This document shows, in pieces, positions 7,002 through 14,125 of a DNA stretch of 14,445 nucleotides. The stretch is from CAVPRW01 sp046727435 [NCBI: bacterium] (GTDB taxonomy: Bacteria > Tectomicrobia > Entotheonellia > J063). Each line of letters starts with the position of its first letter. The stretch's first letter is position 1. The translations under genes were made by a program, and so were the position numbers. The stretch is taken from assembly GCA_046727435.1 (NCBI GenBank), contig JBKPCR010000383.1:1-14445 (forward strand), in the 5' to 3' direction. The notes beneath the pieces were generated by a model. It was given only the letters and a program-made list of their open reading frames with translations, did no database searches and was not told where the DNA came from.

Positions 7002-7127
7002 ATGGTCTTCAGTAACACTTACACACAGCCCAATGCCGTAGACCCCGTGCTGGATGATATGTCGGCGCTGCCACGAGGCCGGACAGGCGGCCCCAGGCAC
7101 TGGAGAGGCTGCACCACTTACTCCTGA
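7002..7127 (+). CDS. possible small protein of unknown function
   Basis: A 41-codon frame starts at ATG 7002 behind ACGGAGGAATC (GGAGG at 6993-6997), one of the better ribosome sites in the window, and ends at TGA 7125-7127. The product starts MVFSNTYTQPNAVDPVLDDM and ends in a basic, Gly/Arg-rich tail. I do not recognise it. It lies between chrA and the first ABC exporter, in the same direction. It could be a true small gene, a leader peptide for the ABC operon, or the 5' end of a lost gene. Length alone gives no support, so confidence rests on the ribosome site. Confidence 0.3.
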   Translation: MVFSNTYTQPNAVDPVLDDMSALPRGRTGGPRHWRGCTTYS

Positions 7128-7195
7128 CCTTTGCATGAGTCTCACACCGTTCTTGACTCCGAATCCGACTACCATCGGGGGAGGACCTATCGCGG

Positions 7196-9067
7196 ATGAG
7201 TTATTATCTCTGGGAGATGCGCCCGTACTTCCGGCAAGTGGCGGGGCAGCTGGTGCTCGGCTCCATTACCGGTATCATCATGAACACCGCTGTTGTGCTG
7301 CCCGCAATCCTGCTAGGCCAGGTGATCAATGCAGCTCTGGCGTTTGAACGGGGTGACGTGGGCCCAGGCACGGTGGGCTGGGCCGCCCTGGCCTTCGTGG
7401 GCGGCACGCTGCTCACCGAAGGCCCCCGCATCGCCAAGCGCTGGTGGCTGATGACGGCCAACGGCCGTATCCGTGCCAATATCCGGGGGGATGCGTTGCG
7501 CGGCGTCATCGCCTGGCCGATGGCACGCCTGGACCGCACCCCGGTGGGCGACGTGATGGCGCGCATTATCGGCGACGTCGAGGTGCTGGGCGTGGGCCTG
7601 CGCGAGTTTACCATCGAGACCTGGGACACCGTCCTGTTTTCCCTCTCGCTCGTGGTGGCGATGTTGGTCTACGGCCTGCCTCTGACCGTGCTAGCCTTGC
7701 TGCCGGTGCCGATGGCCATGTTGCTGGCCAAGGCGACGGGCCGTTGGGTCGCCGGTCTCACCACGGCCTCCCGCCAAGCCGATGCGTCTCTGACCACGGC
7801 GCTTCAGGAGCAGTTGGCCGGGATACGTGTGCTCCGGCTATTTGGCCGCACGGGAGCTGCTGTAGAACGTGTGGACACGCTGTCGGAGGAGCAAGCCGCA
7901 GCCAACCTGGCCCTGGTGCGGCAGCGCAGCGGACTCCGGCCGGTCTATACCACGCTCATGAGTGCTGGCGTCCTGCTGGTGGTCTGGCAAGGGGGCGAGA
8001 AGGTCGTCAGCGGCACCATGATACTGGGGGCCTTCATCGCCTACCTGGAGCTCTATCTCCGCTTCGTCAACCGTGGCTTTCGCGTGCCCCAGATGATCAA
8101 CTCCATCCAGAGCGGCGCCGCCGCCTATGCGCGGCTCCGTCCACTCCTAGCTCCTCCTCCACCGCTCTCCAACGAGCCACCTGGGGCGTCATTCTGTGCC
8201 GGCCATGTCGCTGGGATCCAGGAGCTAGCACCTGCACCACCACCTGTTCCCACCGGAGCGCTGGCGGTCTCCTTGCACGGGGTCACCTTCTGCTACTCGA
8301 CAGCCACCGCTCCCGCCCTGCACGACATCTGGCTGGACATTCCGGCTGGTGCCCTGGTCGCGGTCACAGGACCCGTGGGCTCGGGCAAAAGCGCGCTGGC
8401 CAGGGCCCTGCTGGGCCTGTACCCTTTGGAATCGGGCCAGGTGCTGCTGGATGGCCGTCCCCTGGACGACATTCCGGTGGCCGAGCGTGCCGCCCGGACC
8501 GGATATCTCGCCCAGGATCCCTTCCTCTTTTCGGGCACCGTCCGCGACAACATCTTGCTGGATTCGGTCACCCTGCGTCAGGCTCAGGGCCATGCCATCG
8601 ATGGAGCCAGCCGTCGCCCGGTCCCGGCATGGGCTGTGTCTTGCGCCGCCCTTGGTGAGGACCTGCGCACCTTTCCTGCGGGCCTGGAGACGGAAATCGG
8701 CGAACTGGGCATCCGCGTCTCCGGGGGCCAGCGCCAGCGCATTGCGCTGGCACGGGCGATGGCGGCATCCGGCCCGCGGGCGCCAGGGCTGCTGGTCCTG
8801 GACGATCCGTTCTCGGCCCTCGACCTGGACACGGAAGCCACGATCGTCGCTGCCTTGCGACAGCTCTTCGGCCCATCGCAGCCGTACGTACAGCAATGCA
8901 CGATCGTGCTGTGCTCGCACCGACTGTCGGCATTTCCGCAGGCCGATCTGGTGGTGGTGCTGGACCATGGCCGCATGCCCGAGCTGGGCACCCACGCCGA
9001 GCTGAGCGCAGGCAACGGGCTGTATGCCCGCATCTACCAGGCTCAGCGCCTGGTCAGCGCAGGGTAG
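7196..9067 (+). CDS. ABC exporter half-transporter, TMD-NBD fusion with degenerate catalytic site (heterodimer subunit 1)
   Basis: The 623-residue protein has an N-terminal exporter membrane domain (about 1-315, six helices), a Pro-rich linker (about 319-353), and a nucleotide-binding domain. Walker A is GPVGSGKS at 392-399, the Q-loop is YLAQDPF with Gln440, the signature is VSGGQ at 508-512, Walker B is LLVLDDP at 532-538, and the switch His is 575. Asp537 replaces the catalytic Glu, the mark of a degenerate site in heterodimeric exporters such as TM287/288 or BmrCD. Between the Q-loop and signature (about 455-485) there is extra sequence, RQAQGHAIDGASRRPVP, beyond the usual length. A GGGGGAGGA stretch precedes ATG 7196. 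The partner follows after 21 bases. It is expected to export drugs, lipids or peptides, and the substrate is not readable from sequence. Confidence 0.93.
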   Translation: MSYYLWEMRPYFRQVAGQLVLGSITGIIMNTAVVLPAILLGQVINAALAFERGDVGPGTVGWAALAFVGGTLLTEGPRIAKRWWLMTANGRIRANIRGDALRGVIAWPMARLDRTPVGDVMARIIGDVEVLGVGLREFTIETWDTVLFSLSLVVAMLVYGLPLTVLALLPVPMAMLLAKATGRWVAGLTTASRQADASLTTALQEQLAGIRVLRLFGRTGAAVERVDTLSEEQAAANLALVRQRSGLRPVYTTLMSAGVLLVVWQGGEKVVSGTMILGAFIAYLELYLRFVNRGFRVPQMINSIQSGAAAYARLRPLLAPPPPLSNEPPGASFCAGHVAGIQELAPAPPPVPTGALAVSLHGVTFCYSTATAPALHDIWLDIPAGALVAVTGPVGSGKSALARALLGLYPLESGQVLLDGRPLDDIPVAERAARTGYLAQDPFLFSGTVRDNILLDSVTLRQAQGHAIDGASRRPVPAWAVSCAALGEDLRTFPAGLETEIGELGIRVSGGQRQRIALARAMAASGPRAPGLLVLDDPFSALDLDTEATIVAALRQLFGPSQPYVQQCTIVLCSHRLSAFPQADLVVVLDHGRMPELGTHAELSAGNGLYARIYQAQRLVSAG

Positions 9068-9088
9068 CGTGAAAATGAGGGACACCCG

Positions 9089-10966
9089 ATGACCCACACG
9101 ACCACCTCTGCCGCAACCCAGCAGCACGGTGGGATGACCCTCAGTCAGCTGTGGGCCATGCTCAAGCCCTGGCGCTGGTGCCTTGCCCTGGTGGGCATCT
9201 CGGTGCTCTTGGGCGCGGTGTTGGAGTTGGCTCCACCGCTACTGGTGCAGAGGATCGTGGATGGGCCGCTGGCGCTGGGCCGGTCCGAGGGCTTGCTCTC
9301 CATCGCGGCCCTGTACCTGGCTGCCACGGCAGCCGTGCAGGTGATGGGGTTTCTGACCGAGTATCTCACGGCTACCATCGCGCAGGGGTTGCTCCGCCGG
9401 CTGCGGGTGCGACTCTTCAGCCATCTTCTGACCTTACCACTGAGCTACTATGATCGTACCCCGCTGGGTGATACCATCAGCCGCTGCACGGCGGATGTGG
9501 AAACTGTGTCAACGCTCTTCACCACGGCAGTGGCTGGGGCAGTGGCCTCCTCGGGAGGCGTCGCCAGTGGGACGAGCGGGGCCACGGTCCTGCTGGGTGT
9601 GGTCCGACTGGCCACTATCGCCGCGGCCATGGTGTCCCTCAGCCCGCTGCTGTCGCTGGTGGCGGCGCTGCCGGTGGTGCCGGTGGTGCTGGTGACCAGC
9701 CATTTCCAGGTGCGTGTCCGCGACGCCGAACGGGCGAGCCGCCAGGCGGTCGGTCTCCAAAATACCCACCTCCAGGAGACGCTGGGCGGTGTAGAGGTGA
9801 TTCGCGCGCTCGGCAGCGAGGCCGCCTTTATCGCCCGGTTCCGGGCGGCACTGCGCGACGGCGTGGCTGCGTACAATCGCGCCACCGTATACTCGGCTCT
9901 TTACATCCCCCTGATCGTGATCGTGTCGGCCGTGGCGATGGCCCTGGTGCTCTGGGTAGGGGTAGCGGGCCAAAGTATGCTGGCGTCCCTGAACATCTCA
10001 CTGGGCACGCTCACCGCCTTTGTCCTGCTCTTGCAGCGATTTTTTGTCCCGATCATGACTCTGGGCAACGAGTGGCAGACCGTGCAGGCCGCCCTGGCGG
10101 GTCTGGAGCGCATCTTCCAGGTGTTGGCGCTCCCGTCCGCGCATCCCGCGCCCAGGAGCCCGCTCCAGCCTCTCTCCCGGAGCGACCCTGCCGTCGAGAT
10201 GCGGCAGGTGATCTTCGGCTACCTGTCCAACCGCCCCGTGCTGCGTGGCGTGTCGCTGGTAGCGCAGCCAGGGGAGCACATCGTCCTAGTGGGACGGACT
10301 GGCGCCGGGAAGAGCAGTGTCTTACACCTGCTCGGCGGACTCTACAGCCCGTGGAGCGGGACCGTCCGAGTGGCTGGCGCCGACCCAACGTTGTTGACCG
10401 ACGACCAGCGTCGGCGCGCCATGGGAGCGGTCCAGCAGGTGGTGCAACTCTTCCGAGGTACAGTGTTCGACAATCTCACACTCGGTGATCGATCGGGGTC
10501 TCGAGAGGCCGTCCATCGTGCCTCGGCCATCGCCGGGGCGGACGCCTTCATCCAGGCGTTGCCCCAGGGGTATGACACGCTGTTGGGCGGGGGCGTGCAA
10601 CTCTCGGCTGGACAGCGCCAGTTGCTCGCCCTCACCCGGGCCCTGGTGTGGGACCCGGCCGTACTGCTGCTGGACGAGGCCACGGCAGCGGTCGATAGCG
10701 CCAGCGAGGCCGCCGTTCGAGCCGCAATCCGTGCGGCGGTCATGGGCAACGGCCGCATGGTACTTACCGTGGCCCATCGCCTGGCCACGGCACAGGACGC
10801 CGATCGTGTCCTGGTGATGGAGGCTGGTCAGATCGTGGAAGAGGGGCCGCCAGATGAGCTGATACGCCGAGGCGGACGGTTTGCCGCCCTGCTGGAGCTG
10901 GAAGCCGCTGGTTGGGATTGGCAGACTGATGGGCGATCCTTGGGAGGTCAGGGTGAGATCTTATGA
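9089..10966 (+). CDS. ABC exporter half-transporter, TMD-NBD fusion with canonical Walker B (heterodimer subunit 2)
   Basis: The 625-residue product has the same layout: a membrane domain at about 25-345 and a nucleotide-binding domain with Walker A GRTGAGKS at 402-409, Q-loop Gln449/450, signature LSAGQ at 505-509, Walker B VLLLDE at 525-530 with catalytic Glu530, and switch His563. The signature differs from LSGGQ at one position. In the heterodimer it would face the Walker A of subunit 1, whose catalytic Glu is missing, so both defects fall in the same ATP site and the other site is canonical. That fit supports pairing of the two genes. An extra small-residue stretch, ASSGGVASGTSGA, lies at about 153-165 within the membrane domain. 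GAGGGA precedes ATG 9089. The substrate is unknown. Confidence 0.93.
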   Translation: MTHTTTSAATQQHGGMTLSQLWAMLKPWRWCLALVGISVLLGAVLELAPPLLVQRIVDGPLALGRSEGLLSIAALYLAATAAVQVMGFLTEYLTATIAQGLLRRLRVRLFSHLLTLPLSYYDRTPLGDTISRCTADVETVSTLFTTAVAGAVASSGGVASGTSGATVLLGVVRLATIAAAMVSLSPLLSLVAALPVVPVVLVTSHFQVRVRDAERASRQAVGLQNTHLQETLGGVEVIRALGSEAAFIARFRAALRDGVAAYNRATVYSALYIPLIVIVSAVAMALVLWVGVAGQSMLASLNISLGTLTAFVLLLQRFFVPIMTLGNEWQTVQAALAGLERIFQVLALPSAHPAPRSPLQPLSRSDPAVEMRQVIFGYLSNRPVLRGVSLVAQPGEHIVLVGRTGAGKSSVLHLLGGLYSPWSGTVRVAGADPTLLTDDQRRRAMGAVQQVVQLFRGTVFDNLTLGDRSGSREAVHRASAIAGADAFIQALPQGYDTLLGGGVQLSAGQRQLLALTRALVWDPAVLLLDEATAAVDSASEAAVRAAIRAAVMGNGRMVLTVAHRLATAQDADRVLVMEAGQIVEEGPPDELIRRGGRFAALLELEAAGWDWQTDGRSLGGQGEIL

Positions 10967-11231
10967 CCACATGTAGGATAGCTGGATTAGCCAGGACGCG
11001 AAGCCGATCATCCTCGTCCGGGGTTTGTGTACCTTTGTGCACAGTGCCGTCTCGGCCCTGCTCGCCATTGATCTCGACCTCCAGGGGTTCAGTCTGCGCG
11101 AGATCGGCCTCTTCGTGAGAATCGGCTCCCCTGGCGCGCGGGATGTTGACCTCCATGGACACGATCAGTAAGGTCACCCCAAGGCCCACGGTGAGTAGGA
11201 AAATAGCAGCACCGACTGTGCCGAGTACCAC
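10964..11231 (-). CDS. possible small single-helix membrane protein downstream of the third ABC exporter
   Basis: On the - strand, GTG 11231 is preceded by GGGAGGG with a 9-base gap and lies 44 bases after the ABC exporter stop. It opens with a hydrophobic stretch (VVLGTVGAAIFLLTVGLGVT..IVSMEV) and then a charged, acidic region. The frame stays open past this gap and runs into the antisense of the upstream + strand ABC gene (to 10764), so its true end is unclear; the end given is only where the gap ends. I recognise no family. The MFS-like relic on the opposite strand covers the same bases, which lowers confidence. Confidence 0.22.
10971..11171 (+). pseudogene. N-terminal relic of an MFS transporter
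   Basis: On the + strand, directly after the ABC pair, the frame from 10977 reads DSWISQDAKPIILVRGLCTF, then VHSAVSALLAIDLDLQGFS and LREIGLFVRIG. This matches the usual start of MFS drug-type permeases (RGLR.F....S.LLAIYL...GFS..EIGL). An ATG at 10971 is followed at once by TAG; CAG to TAG would explain it. Similarity ends near 11140, and a TAA follows at 11169-11171, so only about the first two helices remain. It would have been co-directional with the ABC exporters, perhaps part of the same efflux cluster. The competing explanation is a minus-strand small gene overlapping the same bases, listed separately. Both readings cannot be fully right. Confidence 0.45.
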
Positions 11232-11274
11232 ATGAGGGAGCCCTCCCAGCGCGGCAGCGCATCCCACCCTTGGC

Positions 11275-13197
11275 TTACCGATACCCCTCTGCCTGCAGCG
11301 CAAAGAGTGTGGCATACAGACCGCCCTGTGCCACCAGCGCCTCGTGCGTCCCATCTTCCACGACTGTGCCATGTTGCAGCACGATGATGCGGTCGGCCAT
11401 GCGCACCGTGGAGAAACGATGCGAAATGATGACTGCCATCTTCTCCCTTACAAGGTGCGCAAAACGAAGAAACACATCGTATTCGGCGCGCGCATCGAGC
11501 GACGCTGTCGGCTCGTCGAGAATGAGCACTTGGGCGTCCCGGATGTAGGCGCGGGCGAGTGCGATCTTCTGCCACTCTCCGCCTGAGAGTTCGACGCCAC
11601 GATCGAAACGCCGGCCGAGCATCTGCCGGTACCCCACAGAGAAACCGGGGAGAAGAGAGGTGGCCAAGGATTGCTCGGCCGCCGCGATAATGGATACCGG
11701 AACCGTGCCAGTGCTGGGAGGCCCTATGTCCCACGTCTTCGCCGCATCGATGGGCTCCCCGTGGTTCGAGCGATCGAGATACGACCGCACCGCCTCGATT
11801 TCGCCAACGCCGATGTTCTCGTCAAAGCGCAGGTCATAGCGGACGAAGTCTTGGAAAATGACGCCCACCGCTCGCCGCACCGACAGTAGGTCGTAATCGC
11901 GTAGATCGACCCCATCGAGCAGAATGTGCCCCTCCGTGGGATCGTACAACCGTGCCAATAGCTTGATGAGCGTCGTCTTCCCCGCACCGTTCTCGCCCAC
12001 GAAGGCGAGGCGCTCGTCGGGATGTAAGCGGAAGTTCACATGCCGCAGCGCCCAGGCATCGCGGCCAGGGTAACGGAACCCAACGTCTTCGAACACGACG
12101 CCGTGGCGTATCGGCCGGGGCGCCGCGGGGGCGCCGGGGAGTGAACTGATCGACGGTTTTGTCTCGAAGAAATCAAAGAGATCTTTGAGGTACAGACACT
12201 GCTGGCAGATCCCGCTGGCGCCGAGCAGCAGATGCTGGAGGAGCTCACGGCACCGGGCAAACGAGGCCGCGAGAAAGGTCAGTGAGCCGAGTGTGATGAC
12301 CCCTTGGACGGCATGCACGAGGATGATGAGATAGGCAGCGTAGTAGCCCAGCGTCCCCAGGATGGATAGTGCGGTTGAGAGACTGCCTTTGCGTATCGAC
12401 AACCGCTTATGCTCCTTGCAGAGGTGCTCCGAGAGTCGACGATAGCGCCCGACCAGCCATGGCGCAAGTCCGAACAGTTGGACTTCTTTGATCGTTTCGT
12501 CGCTGGCGCCGACGTAGCGCAGATAGTCGAGCTGCCGCCGCGCCGGCGTCCACCGGGAGACGAGCGCATATTCGAGCGCGGCGAAGTGCATCTCTCCGAG
12601 GAAGCTTGGCAGGACGGTGACGGCAAGAATCAAGAGCAACAATGGGCTGTAGACAAAGAGGGCCGCGCCAAGCGACACCAGCGTCAGTATGTTCTGTCCC
12701 ATTGTCAGCAGCTGGGCCAGCAGTCCGATCCGGTTGCTCGTCTGCCGCCGTGCCTGTTCAAGTCGATCATAGAATGTAGGGTCTTCGAAGTGATACAGAT
12801 CAAGGGTGGCTGCGTGCTCCATTACACGCAGGCTAGTAGAGGTGGAGAAGAGTTCGCCGAGCAGGTTCTCGGTGAGCACTGACGCCCTGGCCAGCATCTC
12901 CCCTACGAGCACGATGACGATCTCAAGCGCTACAAGCTGCCATAGCCACGAGAAGTCTGGCGGCGCTTCACGCATGTCTACCACGACATCAATGATGAGC
13001 TTACCAACCCAGAGCATGGCGAGCGGGATGACCGCTCGAAGTAAGCGGAGTACCGCCATGGCCACGGTATAGCCCCGATGGGTCTGCCACATGAGCTGGA
13101 TGAATTTGGGTACGTAGCAAAGCGCCGCCAGCTGCGCGCGCCAGGTCGCCGCTTCTCTCGGCTGACGGCGTGTTGTCCGCGTCAGTGCAAGAGCCAT
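11275..13197 (-). CDS. ABC exporter, full TMD-NBD half-transporter with canonical catalytic site
   Basis: The 640-residue product has a membrane domain (about 40-345) with HFEDPTFYDRLEQARRQ at 136-152 and VQLFGLAPWLVGRY at 239-252. Its nucleotide-binding domain has Walker A GENGAGKT at 401-408, Q-loop Gln449, signature LSGGE at 537-541, Walker B VLILDE at 557-562 and switch His593. All catalytic residues are present, so it can work as a homodimer. The LSGGEWQK form of the signature is common in this subgroup as I recall it. Residues about 472-505 form a Gly/Pro-rich stretch between Q-loop and signature that looks like an insertion of 20 to 30 residues. GAGG lies 9 bases before the ATG at 13197. 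It is transcribed convergently to the other ABC pair, so it is a separate system. The substrate is unknown. Confidence 0.93.
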   Translation of the reverse strand: MALALTRTTRRQPREAATWRAQLAALCYVPKFIQLMWQTHRGYTVAMAVLRLLRAVIPLAMLWVGKLIIDVVVDMREAPPDFSWLWQLVALEIVIVLVGEMLARASVLTENLLGELFSTSTSLRVMEHAATLDLYHFEDPTFYDRLEQARRQTSNRIGLLAQLLTMGQNILTLVSLGAALFVYSPLLLLILAVTVLPSFLGEMHFAALEYALVSRWTPARRQLDYLRYVGASDETIKEVQLFGLAPWLVGRYRRLSEHLCKEHKRLSIRKGSLSTALSILGTLGYYAAYLIILVHAVQGVITLGSLTFLAASFARCRELLQHLLLGASGICQQCLYLKDLFDFFETKPSISSLPGAPAAPRPIRHGVVFEDVGFRYPGRDAWALRHVNFRLHPDERLAFVGENGAGKTTLIKLLARLYDPTEGHILLDGVDLRDYDLLSVRRAVGVIFQDFVRYDLRFDENIGVGEIEAVRSYLDRSNHGEPIDAAKTWDIGPPSTGTVPVSIIAAAEQSLATSLLPGFSVGYRQMLGRRFDRGVELSGGEWQKIALARAYIRDAQVLILDEPTASLDARAEYDVFLRFAHLVREKMAVIISHRFSTVRMADRIIVLQHGTVVEDGTHEALVAQGGLYATLFALQAEGYR

Positions 13198-13261
13198 GTC
13201 AATAACCTCACGATTTCCTGCCGGAGGGCCCGATTACGGTGGAATCTCACCCGTGGCAATG

Positions 13262-13661
13262 CTAGGGGACATCGAAGGTATGGATAAACATGCGCGTGTG
13301 TGTATTGGCGACATACAGCGTGTGTTCATTAGGGGGAGAAGGCCAGCCCATTCGGATATTCATACTCGGTGGTGGCCATCACCCTGCTGCCGTCGGGGGC
13401 AACGCGGACACTGGCGAGCTCTCGACGTTCCGCCCTTCCAGCGCCATACGCATCCCCGGGGCGGTGAAATAGATGCTCCCGCACCACCTTGACTCCCTTC
13501 CCTGCCTGCCAACGCAGAAACCGGCTATGGCGAATATCGACGCCAGACGAAAAGCCATCGGCATGTCACAGTGGCCCCTCGGTAAACCCAAAACCGGTCG
13601 CTAGCCCGCTATGCCGTTCCACGGTGGACGATTGAAGAACCGTTGAGAGCGCCCCATCCAT
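13262..13661 (-). pseudogene. degraded SMP-30/gluconolactonase-family gene
   Basis: AGAGGAGG (13677-13670) precedes ATG 13661, which reads MDGALSTVLQSSTVERHSGL, then TGFGFTEGPL, and stops at TGA (13568-13566) where the family has Trp (EGPLW). The frame continues past it with DIRHSRFLRWQAGKGVKVVRE. The middle beta-propeller region is missing. A second frame then gives SIYFTAPGMRMALEGRN (13477-13424), the first frame resumes with VRVAPDG and EYPNGLAFSP, TAA follows at 13331-13329, and a third frame gives NEHTLYVANTHTRMFIHTFDV before TAG at 13264-13262. The family motifs SIYFTDPGM, EYPNGLAFSPDE and LYVANT are plain. The gene therefore has a nonsense codon, a large internal deletion, at least two frameshifts and a missing C-terminal part, and is certainly dead. 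Intact members are lactonases or related hydrolases. Confidence 0.8.
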
Positions 13662-13755
13662 GCATGTAACCTCCTCTATCTGGCCCACATGACAGGAAGC
13701 GATTCGTGCCCACCCCATCGGCGCGGCTGGGTGTCAGGGTTTCAGGCGGCTGAGC

Positions 13756-13992
13756 TTAGTCATTGTTGCCGCAGCCACAACCCGGCTGTGTGCTCCGAGG
13801 TGTATGCAACTGTTGGCGAATCTTCTCTATCGTATCACCTTCCAAATCGATCATGATCAGGGGCGGTTTCTCTAATTGTTCGGCCACATAGTCGGCATGC
13901 CTGTCAAGGGCGCGATAGGGGGATAGATCGCTGGGGTCGAAATCCTCAGGAAGATTCTCGTCGAGCCATTCCGGCGGAAAGTGCAGGGCCAT
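13756..13992 (-). CDS. small acidic protein with C-terminal CGCG motif, unknown function
   Basis: A 78-residue product starts at ATG 13992, supported by GGAGGTACCACT just upstream; the open frame further upstream to 14097 is not supported. The sequence is acidic and Pro-rich at first (FPPEWLDENLPEDFDPSDLSP), then has an amphipathic middle (DRHADYVAEQLEK), a hydrophobic strand (PPLIMIDLEG), a helix (TIEKIRQQLH) and the tail GCGCGNND. The two Cys in CGC could bind a metal or form a disulfide. There is no signal peptide or membrane segment, so it is probably cytoplasmic. I do not recognise the family. It lies 95 bases upstream of the dead SMP-30 gene on the same strand, with a candidate promoter at 14097-14125. 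Confidence 0.7.
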   Translation of the reverse strand: MALHFPPEWLDENLPEDFDPSDLSPYRALDRHADYVAEQLEKPPLIMIDLEGDTIEKIRQQLHTPRSTQPGCGCGNND

Positions 13993-14096
13993 AGTGGTAC
14001 CTCCATATGCAGTGCTAAGATGCCCCTGCGCTGCCGCAACTCCCGGGTCTCGGGGACGATAGGATGGGGGCCTCAGCCGTTTAACGTATACCCCCA

Positions 14097-14125
14097 ATTG
14101 TACTGATACCGGGGCAAAGAGTCCA
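14097..14125 (-). promoter_or_regulatory. candidate leftward sigma70-type promoter for the small CGCG protein
   Basis: Read on the - strand, TGGACT (14125-14120) and TACAAT (14102-14097) are separated by 17 bases. They match the -35 consensus at four of six positions and the -10 at five of six. Transcription would start near 14090, about 100 bases before ATG 13992. The fit is good but the evidence is sequence resemblance only. Confidence 0.35.

Noticed and set aside
7444-8658. 404-codon plus-strand frame inside ABC subunit 1
   Set aside because: It lies in the wrong frame of a gene with all ABC motifs, and its product is Arg/Gly/Pro-rich with no domain.
8225-9127. 300-codon minus-strand frame opposite ABC subunit 1
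   Set aside because: Antisense shadow of the nucleotide-binding domain, with no recognisable features.
13290-13472. Plus-strand 60-codon frame starting MRVCVLATYSV
   Set aside because: It is the antisense of the SMP-30 remnant, whose minus-strand motifs are unmistakable.
5148-13568. TGA read as Trp genome-wide (alternative code), suggested by two TGA codons at conserved Trp positions
   Set aside because: TGA ends several intact genes here, including an ATGA stop-start overlap, and TGG is common. The two cases sit in otherwise damaged genes, so nonsense mutation is simpler.
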